Assembly (NCBI GenBank): GCA_964417895.1
Contig: CAYQJS010000017.1
Location: 21,444-85,443, forward strand
DNA length: 64,000 nt
From: CAYQJS01 sp964417895
GTDB lineage: Bacteria > Chloroflexota > UBA6077 > SHYK01
Reading direction: 5' to 3'
Under the pieces are notes generated by a model, which saw only the letters and a program-made list of their open reading frames with translations, ran no database searches and was not told the origin of the DNA. Positions within the stretch are counted from its first letter, which is position 1, and each line of letters starts with the position of its first letter. The position numbers were made by a program, and so were the translations under genes. This document shows, one piece after another, positions 47,589 through 55,515 of the stretch.

Positions 47589-49328
47589 ATGCGCGTTGTT
47601 GATGGTCGCCTGACGCGGCGCCAGTTCATCGGGGGCTCGGCGACTGCGCTCGCCGGGCTGGCAGCGTTCGGCTGTGCACCGGCCATCGGCACCTCTCAGG
47701 CGCCCGCCGGCTCCAGGCCCGCGATCGACCGCTCCGCGCAGGCCACCGTAAACGTGGCCAGCACAGGCGTTGCGAAGGGGATCGTCGACGTCGAGGGGAT
47801 CACCCACCATCACCAGCCCGAGATGCGCTCACTCTGCCACTGTCCACTGAGCCAGTACGACCACGACTACAATGTCATCCCCGTGCTCGCCGAGCGCGTT
47901 CCATCCGTCGAGGACGGAACCTGGGTGGTGAACTCCGACGGCACCATGCAGATGACGTGGCACCTTCGCAGGAATGTCAGGTGGCACGACGGCCGCCCGT
48001 TCACCTCGCGGGACGTGCGTTTCAGCTGGGAGTTCGTCAACGACCGCTCCCTTCCCACGGTTCGCCGGCCGATCCACACCAATGTGACGGCCATGGACCT
48101 GCCGGACGACCACACGGTCGTGATGCACTGGCGCCTCACCAACAATCTGGCGAACGTCATGACCCTGTCGGACCTGTTCATCTACCCCGAGCACATCGTT
48201 CGGCCGCTGTGGGCGTCCGGCGAAGCAGACCGCATTCTCAGCGATGGGTTCTTTCTGCACGATTTCGTGGGGTTGGGCCCCTATCGCCTGGAGCGCTGGA
48301 ATCCCGACGAGTCGCTCGTCTTCAAGCCGTTCGACGACTTCTTCCTGGGACGCCCGAAGGTCGGAACCATCGTCATGCAGCAGCTCGAGAGCTCGGAGGC
48401 GATCCTGACGCGACTCCTGGCCGGAACGGTGCAGATGGCAGCGGCGTACGGCCTGACCTTCGAGGATGGCACCATCGCGCAAGAGCGCTGGGAGGGCGCC
48501 GGCGAGGGCAAGGTCTACTTCACACCCGTGTCGTTGCAGCGACTGCTCGTGAAACCGGAGAACCCCCTGTTCCGCGACTCGCGCGTCCGCAAGGCGATGC
48601 TCCTGTCAATCGACCGTGAGGAGATCAACAGCACGCTGTTCAAGGGCCAGGCGCAGATCGCGCACAGCCTGCTCCACCCGAGCGAGCCCGGCTACAGGGC
48701 GGCAGACCCGGTGATCACCAAGTTCCCGTTCGATCCCCGGCGCGCTCTCGCGCTGTTCCAGGAGGCTGGCTGGAGCCGCGGGAGCGACGGCGTGCTCGCC
48801 AACGACGCCGGCGAGCGCTTCGAAGTGACCTACCGCGTGTCGGCCAGCGAGCGCGAGCACCAGCGGATCCAGGCCGCGGTCGCCAACTACTGGGCTGACG
48901 TGGGTATTCGCACACAGATGGACAACGTCGCCGAGTCCATCGCGAGCAGCGCGCAGGAGCGTGCGCTCTTTACGGGGGTGGCCCAGCTGGGCGGGGGTAC
49001 CACCATCGCGTCGCTCTTCCGTCGCTGGCACTCGACGTATATCCCCCGGCCGGAGAACCGCTACATCGGCGACAACGTGGCCCACTGGGGCAACGCCGAC
49101 GCGGACCGCTTGCTGGATGAGCTGGAACGGACGTTCACGCTCCCCGACATGGAACGGGTGCTTGTGAGCCTCGCGAAGACCTTTACGGACGACATGCCGG
49201 TGCTCCCGCTGTACTACAACCCGGAGCCTGTCGCTATCCACCGGAGCCTCAAGAACGCGCGCCCGCGCCCCAACTCCAGTGGCCAGCACTCCACCACGTG
49301 GAGCGCCCACCTGTGGGAATGGGAATAG
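47589..49328 (+). CDS. family 5 solute-binding protein, Tat-exported lipoprotein
   Basis: From ATG 47589 the protein has 579 residues. The N-terminus RLTRRQFIGGSATALAGLAAFGCAP combines a twin-arginine motif (TRRQFIG) with a lipobox (AFGC), so it should be folded in the cytosol, exported by Tat and anchored as a lipoprotein. Family-5 signatures include VRWHDGRPFTSRDVRFSWEFV, VGLGPYRLERWNPDE, VRKAMLLSIDREEINSTLF and MPVLPLYYNPEPVAIH. It is not a close duplicate of the solute-binding protein at 3214-4938. No permease genes adjoin it. The last 31 bases are duplicated after a hairpin element at about 49380. Confidence 0.9.
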   Translation: MRVVDGRLTRRQFIGGSATALAGLAAFGCAPAIGTSQAPAGSRPAIDRSAQATVNVASTGVAKGIVDVEGITHHHQPEMRSLCHCPLSQYDHDYNVIPVLAERVPSVEDGTWVVNSDGTMQMTWHLRRNVRWHDGRPFTSRDVRFSWEFVNDRSLPTVRRPIHTNVTAMDLPDDHTVVMHWRLTNNLANVMTLSDLFIYPEHIVRPLWASGEADRILSDGFFLHDFVGLGPYRLERWNPDESLVFKPFDDFFLGRPKVGTIVMQQLESSEAILTRLLAGTVQMAAAYGLTFEDGTIAQERWEGAGEGKVYFTPVSLQRLLVKPENPLFRDSRVRKAMLLSIDREEINSTLFKGQAQIAHSLLHPSEPGYRAADPVITKFPFDPRRALALFQEAGWSRGSDGVLANDAGERFEVTYRVSASEREHQRIQAAVANYWADVGIRTQMDNVAESIASSAQERALFTGVAQLGGGTTIASLFRRWHSTYIPRPENRYIGDNVAHWGNADADRLLDELERTFTLPDMERVLVSLAKTFTDDMPVLPLYYNPEPVAIHRSLKNARPRPNSSGQHSTTWSAHLWEWE

Positions 49329-49411
49329 CTCCTACCCCCCTCCCTAACCCTCCCCCTCAAGGGGGGAGGGGACAGGTGTCGTGGAGCGCCCACCTATGGG
49401 AATGGCAGTAG
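49298..49411. repeat. GC hairpin insert flanked by a 31-base direct duplication
   Basis: GTGGAGCGCCCACCT plus the following 16 bases, ending in TAG, occur as the end of the solute-binding protein gene (49299-49328) and again at 49380-49411 with few differences. Between them is a GC hairpin (CCCTCCCCCTC / GGGGGGAGGGG) with a short lead. This looks like an insertion that duplicated its target, or a tandem duplication that captured a repeat. Confidence 0.65.
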
Positions 49412-49414
49412 CGA

Positions 49415-49560
49415 AGTCCCAGGCCTCAAGTCCCAGGTCCCAAGTGGGGGGCTGGCCTTCTGACTTGGGACCTGGGACCTGGGACTCGGCCCGTGGGCCG
49501 CGGGATTCGGAACTTGGTCCTTGGTCCTTGGGACTTGGGACTTGGGACCTGGGACTCGCT
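49415..49560. repeat. heptad array of GGGACCT/GGGACTT type
   Basis: Tandem 7-base units (TCCCAGG, TCCCAAG on the left; GGGACCT, GGGACTT and TTGGTCC on the right) are arranged as inverted blocks that could form long hairpins. This array lies directly before the start of the glycosyltransferase gene. In the frame running into that gene it also reads as an open peptide. Confidence 0.85.
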
Positions 49561-49562
49561 TG

Positions 49563-50642
49563 ATGCGGCCCTACGGGGGCGAGGACCTCGGGGCCCGGCC
49601 GCACGTCGCGGTCGTGTTCTGCGACAAGGTCGGCGCCCTCGTGGTGGCCAGCCCGCTCCTGCGCGGGCTGCGAGAGCGGTACCCGGACCTCACGCTCGAC
49701 TACTTCGGCGGGGAGCGCACGCGGGAGCTGGAAGAGGCAAGTCGGCTGGTTGACTGGCGCTACTCGTTATTCGGGCCAGCTCGGGCCCTGGAGAATCTCC
49801 CGGCGTCGCTGGATGAACGTCGGAGGATCGCTGGCGACTATGCTCTCGCGATCAACCTGGAGTTCGATCCCATCGCGGCTCGCGCCTGCGGATTGATTCG
49901 CCCTCGATTCATGGCCGGTCCGTGGATCGATCCGGCCTCCGGGGCCCGGGTGGAACCGCCCCGCGAGGGCATCGACCGCCTGTGGCACGACGTCTGGAAT
50001 CGGTCGGACCTGATGCAGGATTACCCGGTGCTCGAGACCCAGTTCATCGGCGAGATCTTCGGGACCCTCGCTCGTGTCCAGACGGATTTCACGAGGCCCG
50101 AAGCGCCGACGGCCGCGCCACCATTCCCCACACCGCCCACCCTGATAGCCACGGGCGGAAACCGCAGCGCGAAGCTATGGCCCACTGCCTACTGGCTCAC
50201 CGTTGTGCGCTGGTTGCGCCGCGAAGGGCACGCGTTAGGTTTGCTGGGCGCTGCGCCCGCCGAGCAGCAGGCGGCGTACCATGGGGCCGACGTCGACGCT
50301 GCCGTCATCGCGGCGGGCGCCATTGACCTCCGCGGCAGGCTCACACTCCCCCAGGTTGCGGGCGCCCTCTGGCTGGCGCGCGCCGTCGTCACCGTGGACA
50401 ACGGGCTCATGCACCTGGCCGCTGCCGTCGACGCTCCGACCATCGCCCTGTTCGGGGCGAGCCCCCGCCGCATCTGGGCCCCGCCCCGGCCGAGCGTTCA
50501 CATTCTCGAGCCGACGAACCCATGCTCGTTGTGCGAGGAAAACCGGTTCCGAAACGAGGCTTGCCTCCTGCCCGTGCACCAGTGTATGGAGAGCATCGAG
50601 CCGCGTCGGGTGATCGCCGAACTGGAGCGACTGCTGGTCTAG
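49563..50642 (+). CDS. family 9 glycosyltransferase (ADP-heptose:LPS heptosyltransferase-like)
   Basis: The 359-residue GT-B protein shows VAVVFCDKVGALVVASPLLRGLRERYPDLTLDYF at the N-terminus, matching the family's GD-L---P----L. The C-terminal LIATGGNRSAKLWPTAYWLTVVRWL and TVDNGLMHLAAAVDAPTIALFGASPRRIWAP carry the sugar-nucleotide-binding Asp and the following His-Leu-Ala. The end holds three cysteines (PCSLCEEN, EACLL). Heptosyltransferase-like enzymes in non-LPS bacteria make other surface glycans. The ATG at 49563 lies three bases after the heptad array, with no clear ribosome site, although the array's GGGACCT may serve as one. Confidence 0.84.
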   Translation: MRPYGGEDLGARPHVAVVFCDKVGALVVASPLLRGLRERYPDLTLDYFGGERTRELEEASRLVDWRYSLFGPARALENLPASLDERRRIAGDYALAINLEFDPIAARACGLIRPRFMAGPWIDPASGARVEPPREGIDRLWHDVWNRSDLMQDYPVLETQFIGEIFGTLARVQTDFTRPEAPTAAPPFPTPPTLIATGGNRSAKLWPTAYWLTVVRWLRREGHALGLLGAAPAEQQAAYHGADVDAAVIAAGAIDLRGRLTLPQVAGALWLARAVVTVDNGLMHLAAAVDAPTIALFGASPRRIWAPPRPSVHILEPTNPCSLCEENRFRNEACLLPVHQCMESIEPRRVIAELERLLV

Positions 50643-50649
50643 CTCGGCG

Positions 50650-50930
50650 AGGCCTGCCGGTCTGTCATGCTGAGGAGTCATGGGCCTTCGGTCGCCCCGA
50701 ACCCATGAAAACCGCGCATGGTGAGCCTGTCGAACCATGAGGCGAAGGTTGCCGACCCCCAGGCTCGTCCTTCGACAGGCTCAGGACGAGCGGTATTTTC
50801 ATGGGGGCGCCAGCGAAGCATCTCCCGGGAGATCCTTCGCCTGCGGCTCAGGATGACAGGGCGTGGTGGCTCGGGATGACAGGGCGTGGTGGTTCGGGAT
50901 GACAGGGCGTGGTGGCTCGGGATGACACGC
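50650..50930. repeat. mixed repeat cluster including a 23-base tandem repeat
   Basis: The gap after the GT9 gene holds CCTGTCGAACCATGAGG and TTCGACAGGCTCAGGACGAG pieces, then GATCCTTCGCCTGCGGCTC. A tandem of GGATGACAGGGCGTGGTGG units with period 23 follows (50851, 50874, 50897, partial 50920). No gene is evident in this 310-base gap. Confidence 0.85.
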
Positions 50931-50952
50931 TCGAGTCGGTCGGCGGGTCCCG

Positions 50953-52191
50953 CTAAATGAATCCGACGTTCTCGTAGCGTGCGCCCAGTGTTCCCATCTG
51001 GTCGGCGCCGAGCCACCCTTCCAGGGCTGTGCCATAGACCGCTCGGAAGTCAACCTCGTACTTCAAGTTGCGGTTGTCGTCCAGGTCCGACAGGCTGGGG
51101 TGCTCGCCGTAGAGTCCGCCCTTGACCTGCGAGCCGATGAGGAACATCGGCCCTGCCGTGCCGTGGTCGGTTCCCTGGCTCCCGTTCTCGCGCACGCGGC
51201 GTCCGAACTCCGAGAAGGTCATGATGAGCACCCTGTCGCTCTTCCCCATCTGCTCCAGGTCCGCGAGGAAGGCGCTGATCGAGTTGGAGAAGCCGCCCAA
51301 AAGGCGTGCATGCGTGTTCGGCTGAGCTGAGTGCGTGTCGAAGCCGCCGAACGCGGTGTAATAGACGCGGGTGCCGAGCTCGCCCGCCATGAGCTGCGCC
51401 ACCGTCTTCAGGCTGGTCGCGAGCGGGAACGTTGGATATTCGACGCCGCTGGCGTACGCGCTCGCCGCCTCCTGGACTCGGGCCGACGAGGCGATGGCGT
51501 TCGCCGCGGTCCGCGCCACGTGCGCCTCGAACGGACTCGAGCTGTAGTTCTGGCCGTACACCCAGTTGGCATATGCCAGCTGGTTCACCCGGTCGTTGGG
51601 ATACCGTCCGTCTGTGCGGAACTGGTACGCATTGAGGTTGGCGATGGTTGGAACGGATAGGCCGTTTCCGTAGAGGGCTCGAACGACGCCGCCGCTGATG
51701 CTGGCCGCGTAGATGGGGTTGGCATCGTCCTCTGAGGTGGAGGCCATGTGGTTGGCGAGCCACCCCTGCGTCTCGTAGGTATCCGGCGCCGCTGTATGCC
51801 AGATGTCCATAGCCCGGAAATGCGAGAGGATCGGGTTTGGATAGCCTGCGCCCTGGACGACGGCGACCTGTCCCAGCTGGTAGAGCTCATTGAGCTTTCC
51901 CATTTCAGGATGCATCCCCAGGCGGTCGGTGATCGGGAGGACGTTCGCATCCGTCATCCCAAGGTTGGGGCGCGCATCATCGTACCCATCCAGTCCGAAC
52001 GGGACGATGGTGTTGAGCCCATCGTTGCCGCCGGTCATCTGGACGACAACGAGGATCGCGTCGCTGCCGTATCGACCCAGCCCGGTCACCTGGGCGACGC
52101 GAGCCGCCCGCGCCAGGAACGGAGGCACCACAGCTGTGGCGGCAATGGCCGCTGCGCTCTGTCCGAGGAACTGTCGTCTGGTGAGCAACAT
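50953..52191 (-). CDS. DUF1501 family Tat-exported protein
   Basis: The N-terminus LTRRQFLGQSAAAIAATAVVPPFLARA is a twin-arginine signal. The 412-residue protein then shows AILVVVQMTGGNDGLNTIVPF (the G-NDGLN metal/phosphatase-like loop). VVQGAGYPNPILSHFRAMDIWHTA and VYYTAFGGFDTHSAQPNTHARLLGG follow, as does MTFSEFGRRVRENGSQGTDHGTAGPMFLIG. This family belongs to the alkaline-phosphatase/sulfatase-like superfamily and usually travels with DUF1800. Its substrate is unknown. It starts 14 bases after the DUF1800 gene and is cotranscribed with it. Confidence 0.9.
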   Translation of the reverse strand: MLLTRRQFLGQSAAAIAATAVVPPFLARAARVAQVTGLGRYGSDAILVVVQMTGGNDGLNTIVPFGLDGYDDARPNLGMTDANVLPITDRLGMHPEMGKLNELYQLGQVAVVQGAGYPNPILSHFRAMDIWHTAAPDTYETQGWLANHMASTSEDDANPIYAASISGGVVRALYGNGLSVPTIANLNAYQFRTDGRYPNDRVNQLAYANWVYGQNYSSSPFEAHVARTAANAIASSARVQEAASAYASGVEYPTFPLATSLKTVAQLMAGELGTRVYYTAFGGFDTHSAQPNTHARLLGGFSNSISAFLADLEQMGKSDRVLIMTFSEFGRRVRENGSQGTDHGTAGPMFLIGSQVKGGLYGEHPSLSDLDDNRNLKYEVDFRAVYGTALEGWLGADQMGTLGARYENVGFI

Positions 52192-52204
52192 TGCCGTGTC
52201 CCTC

Positions 52205-53548
52205 CTATGCCATCTGGTAAACGGGTGTCGACATGATCAAATGCGTGACCCCACGCACGGTCCGATCGAGACGAGCCTCATCCTGAAGGAAGCTCTCCGG
52301 GCTCCCAACGTAGTCTCTGGTCATGTAGGAGAGAAGCTCGCCGCGGACGCTCGCCGGCGCGTCGCCGTCCACGAGCAGGTCCAGCAGACGGTCGACAACC
52401 TGCTCGGGAGTTCGCGCACCGAGGTGTTGCACCAGGGCGTCGGGGTCCAGGCCGAAACGGGCGTTGTCGCCGCGGAGCGTGCTCAGACTGTTCGCGGCAT
52501 TGAACCGCTCGAGGAGCGTGGCCGCGCCAATCCAGTCCGCGCCCCAGTCCCAGCCGGACACATCCGGGGGGTTGTAGATGGCCATGCCCATGCGGTTGAG
52601 CATGCCGATGGCGTCGCGCGCGTATTCGGCCAGGCCGAGTAGCTTCATCGTGCCGATCAGATACTCCACCGGGCTCTTGACCAGCGCGTGGTATGCCTCG
52701 TCTGACGAGAACTCGGGGCTCCGCAAGATCGCCCGCACGAGCTCTCGGACGTTGTAGTCGGAGGCTCGGAAGGCGCCAGCAAGCCGGCTGATGGTTGCTG
52801 GTGTAGGATGGTCGTGCACAAAATGTCTGAACAGCTTGCCGGCCATGTACCCCGCGGTCACCGGCTCTTCGAGAATAATGTCCACGATATCGTCGCCGTC
52901 CCAGTCGCCGGTGCGCCCGAGAAAGGTCTTGGGGCCGAAATCATGCTGGTTCTGGTTGAACACGAAGCCGCGGTTGCGGTCGAAGAACCAACCGGTGAAG
53001 GCTCGCGCGGCCTCGCGCACGTCGAACTCGGTGTAATTTCCCACGCCCATCGTGAACAGCTCCATCAGCTCGCGGGCGTAGTTCTCGTTGGGGCTGGCCC
53101 TGCGATTCGAGTTGCTGTCCAGCCACCGCAGCATAGCCGGATCGCGCGACACCCCGTACAGGAGCTCGCGGAAGCTGCCGAGGGCGTGGGAGCGGAAGAG
53201 AGCGTTCTGGGCGCGCATCGCCTCGGGACGACCGACTTTGTAGTTCGCGGTGGCGAAGTGGTCGTGCCAGAAGATCGTCATTCGCTCTTCGAGGGGACGC
53301 GCCGTGTGGAGCATGCGATACAGCCATATGGCTTGGTTGGCGGGGAGCCGGGTCATGTCGAGCTCCTCCTCCATCTCCGCCACTCGGGCTTCGAGGTCTG
53401 CGTTGGAGACCGCTTCGTAGTCCACCAAGCGGTCAACCGCTCGGTCGAAGCCCAGCGCCATGGAGCTGTCGATGTCCGCGGGTGTGCCGCCGAAACCGGC
53501 TCGCCGGAGCAGGTGAGCGATTCGCCTTCGCGGTGTCATCCTCTCCAT
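52205..53548 (-). CDS. DUF1800 family protein
   Basis: ATG 53548 follows GGTGGAGGG and gives 447 residues. The signature RIAHLLRRAGFGGTPADID is at the start. Typical segments follow: TARPLEERMTIFWHDHFATANYKV, SNSNRRASPNENYARELMELFTMGVGNYTEFDVREAARAFTGW and KSPVEYLIGTMKLLGL. The NPPDVSGWDWGADWIG segment is also typical. DUF1800 proteins are large helical proteins of unknown function, almost always paired with DUF1501 proteins and often found outside the cytosol. No clear signal peptide is present here. The pair is divergent from the ECF sigma operon. Confidence 0.9.
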   Translation of the reverse strand: MERMTPRRRIAHLLRRAGFGGTPADIDSSMALGFDRAVDRLVDYEAVSNADLEARVAEMEEELDMTRLPANQAIWLYRMLHTARPLEERMTIFWHDHFATANYKVGRPEAMRAQNALFRSHALGSFRELLYGVSRDPAMLRWLDSNSNRRASPNENYARELMELFTMGVGNYTEFDVREAARAFTGWFFDRNRGFVFNQNQHDFGPKTFLGRTGDWDGDDIVDIILEEPVTAGYMAGKLFRHFVHDHPTPATISRLAGAFRASDYNVRELVRAILRSPEFSSDEAYHALVKSPVEYLIGTMKLLGLAEYARDAIGMLNRMGMAIYNPPDVSGWDWGADWIGAATLLERFNAANSLSTLRGDNARFGLDPDALVQHLGARTPEQVVDRLLDLLVDGDAPASVRGELLSYMTRDYVGSPESFLQDEARLDRTVRGVTHLIMSTPVYQMA

Positions 53549-53686
53549 GGTCCCTCCACCAGCCGTCATCTCTGCAGTTGTGACGGGTTTCCGCCCAAGA
53601 ACGTTTCAGATCAGCCAGAGGTGTGATGGTGTGCCAGCAGCAACGCCATCAGGCTACTCCCGATAGGCGGCGGCTCGGAGACGCCG

Positions 53687-54256
53687 ATGGACCTGGGGAG
53701 CCTTGCGGACGACGAGCTAGCCGCGCGCTTCCGAGACGGCGATGCCGCTGCATTCGACGCGTTGCTCGGTCGGTACAGCGGGCCCATCTACAGCTTCGCC
53801 CTGCGCTTTCTGGGCAACGCGGAAGACGCCCAGGATGCCGCCCAGCAGACGTTCATTCAGGCCTTCGAGTTTCTGCCTGCCTCGAGAGGCGACGGATCGC
53901 TCCGTCCCTGGCTGTTCCAGGTGGCGCGCAACAAGTGTATCGACCTCATTCGCAAACGGCGGACGTTGCCCATTTCCAGCATCGAGCGCCAGGAGCCAGA
54001 ATCGGCCCAGATCGACCCAGAGGATGTGGCGCCTCTTCCCGCGGAGCTGTACGAGCGCTCCGAGCTGCAACAGCTGCTGCAAGACGCGATTGCATCGCTG
54101 CCGCTCCGATCGCGCGAGGTTGTGCTCATGCGCTATGTGGGCGACCTGACGTTCGGCGAGATCGGCCGATCGCTGGGCATGCCGGAGAATACCGCGAAAA
54201 CGCTGTTCCAGCGAGCGAAAGTCCAGCTCCGAGTTCACCTGCGGAAGCGACTGTGA
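53687..54256 (+). CDS. ECF-type RNA polymerase sigma factor
   Basis: The 189-residue protein contains sigma region 2 (AFDALLGRYSGPIYSFALRFLGNAEDAQDAAQQTFIQAFEFLP then PWLFQVARNKCIDLIRKRR). Region 4 is REVVLMRYVGDLTFGEIGRSLGMPENTAKTLFQRAKVQLRVHL, as in ECF sigma factors of the SigW/RpoE type. The two following genes encode a small membrane protein and an exported protein, a layout typical of a sigma factor, its membrane-bound antagonist and a regulated partner. The divergent DUF1800/DUF1501 operon could be a target. Confidence 0.93.
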   Translation: MDLGSLADDELAARFRDGDAAAFDALLGRYSGPIYSFALRFLGNAEDAQDAAQQTFIQAFEFLPASRGDGSLRPWLFQVARNKCIDLIRKRRTLPISSIERQEPESAQIDPEDVAPLPAELYERSELQQLLQDAIASLPLRSREVVLMRYVGDLTFGEIGRSLGMPENTAKTLFQRAKVQLRVHLRKRL

Positions 54257-54301
54257 AACGATGCACGGCGCCGTGGCGTGGTATCAAGAGAGGGGGCTCG
54301 T

Positions 54302-54715
54302 GTGCTGTCAGACGATCGTGACGATATAGACATGCTGTTTGCCCGCATGGAGCGCGTGCCCGCTCCCCCAGGCTTTGGGGCGCGCGTGCTGGCTGTTGCG
54401 GAAGGGCGGGCCCGAGCGCGGAGGCGCCTGGGGATCACGGCTTTGGCGGCCTCCTTGCTCGTAGCCACGGTGCTATCGTTCTTGATCGGACAGGAGCTCC
54501 AGGCGACCGACGCACTGGAAATCCTCTCAGGCGCTCTGGACGACGTCGCGCTCCTCCTGAGTACGGAGCCCTCCGACGTTGCGCTCACCTTCATCGAGCT
54601 CGCGCCCTGGCCTCTGGCCGCGCTGGTTGGCGTCTGTCTCGCCGTGGCGGCGGGCGCGAGCCGGCTGGCTCTCACCTCGTTCGGGGGCCTCGGGCCCCGC
54701 GGCGCAGGGCATTAG
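54302..54715 (+). CDS. small two-helix membrane protein, probable anti-sigma partner
   Basis: GTG 54302 gives 137 residues. The N-terminal 50 residues are soluble and charged (SDDRDDIDMLFARMERVPAPPGFGARVLAVAEGRARARRR). Two hydrophobic helices follow, at about 55-72 (ITALAASLLVATVLSFLIG) and about 105-125 (APWPLAALVGVCLAVAAGA). The zinc motif HxxxCxxC of ZAS-type anti-sigma factors is absent. The VPAPPGFGARVLA segment, though, is like the N-terminal part of several small membrane-bound anti-sigma-like proteins. Position right after the ECF sigma gene is the main evidence for that role. Confidence 0.6.
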   Translation: MLSDDRDDIDMLFARMERVPAPPGFGARVLAVAEGRARARRRLGITALAASLLVATVLSFLIGQELQATDALEILSGALDDVALLLSTEPSDVALTFIELAPWPLAALVGVCLAVAAGASRLALTSFGGLGPRGAGH

Positions 54716-54718
54716 CTC

Positions 54719-55183
54719 GTGTCGGGCCGTTCTCGCCGCCTCCTGCTTCTGGTGTCAATCCCGATCATCGCGGCAGTGGCCGTCGTGGGAGGAGCGCTGG
54801 CTGGTGCGGCGACGGCTCCGGCCCGGCCAGCCGAGCCGGCGGCAGTGGTCGCCGGAGGTGCTCCTGTTGCAGCTCGGCCCGCCGCGGAGCGTCCGGGCAA
54901 TGGGCACAAGGCCGGCGCATTTCGCCGCCATGCCGCAATCGGGATCGTTGCCGCCGTTGACCCGGACCACACGGCTCTGACGGTGGGAGTTCGCTCGCAG
55001 GAGGAGCCCATCCACGTCGCTGTGGGTGAGACAACGGCGGTGAAGATCAACCGGCGCACGGCCAGCTTCGGGGAGATCGAGCCCGGCGACAGGGTCATGG
55101 TCTTCGGCCGGCCCGACTCAGACGGAAACGTCGTCGCACGCGCCGTCATGGTCCGGCGAGCAGGACCGCCTCCCGCGAGGTAG
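54719..55183 (+). CDS. exported DUF5666-like protein
   Basis: The 154-residue product has a signal anchor (LLLLVSIPIIAAVAVVGGALAGAATA), an Ala/Pro-rich linker and a C-terminal beta domain. That domain reads IGIVAAVDPDHTALTVGVRSQEEPIHVAVGETTAVKINRRTASFGEIEPGDRVMVFGRPDSDGNVVARAVMV. The domain's strand pattern (VxxVDxxxxxLTV, then GDxVxVxGxxDxDGxxxAxxV) resembles DUF5666 and related OB-like domains. It starts three bases after the membrane protein gene, so all three genes are probably one operon. Function unknown; sensing or modifying the cell envelope is a guess. Confidence 0.65.
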   Translation: MSGRSRRLLLLVSIPIIAAVAVVGGALAGAATAPARPAEPAAVVAGGAPVAARPAAERPGNGHKAGAFRRHAAIGIVAAVDPDHTALTVGVRSQEEPIHVAVGETTAVKINRRTASFGEIEPGDRVMVFGRPDSDGNVVARAVMVRRAGPPPAR

Positions 55184-55235
55184 CGTTCAGTGTCGCGTAG
55201 ATTCGTGACGCTCGAGGCCCGAGCAGCGGCGGCAA

Positions 55236-55372
55236 TCCCATCCCTCTCCCACCGCAGTGGGAGAGGTTAGGTGAGGGCCCTTCCTCCGTTGGGATTCTGA
55301 ACCAGCGGAGATCCTTGCCTCAGTTGTGGGCCGCCCTCACCCTCCCCTCTCCCATCGCGATGGGAGAGGGAC
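55236..55372. repeat. CCCTCTCCC hairpin repeats before the APC permease
   Basis: CCCTCTCCCACCGCAGTGGGAGAGG (about 55242-55266) and CCCCTCTCCCATCGCGATGGGAGAGGG (about 55345-55371) are perfect or near-perfect hairpins, the second with a TCGCGA core. The open frame of the permease gene extends back into the second hairpin, but the probable start is further downstream. Confidence 0.85.
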
Positions 55373-55515
55373 CGCCACCGACTGACGACAAACGCCTCAC
55401 CGGGTCGGAGCGAGCCCAGGGCGCGCTGCCCTCGCTATACTCCCTCGTCCACCGCGGGGGCCAGGGGTTGAGCGAAGAGCTACATCCAGAGACCTCCCAG
55501 CTCATTCACGGGCGA

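Noticed and set aside
50851..50927. Tandem repeat considered as a CRISPR array
   Set aside because: The units are contiguous with no spacers, and no cas genes are in the window.
52808..53626. Plus-strand frame antisense to the DUF1800 gene
   Set aside because: DUF1800 signatures occupy the entire minus strand; the plus frame is a shadow.
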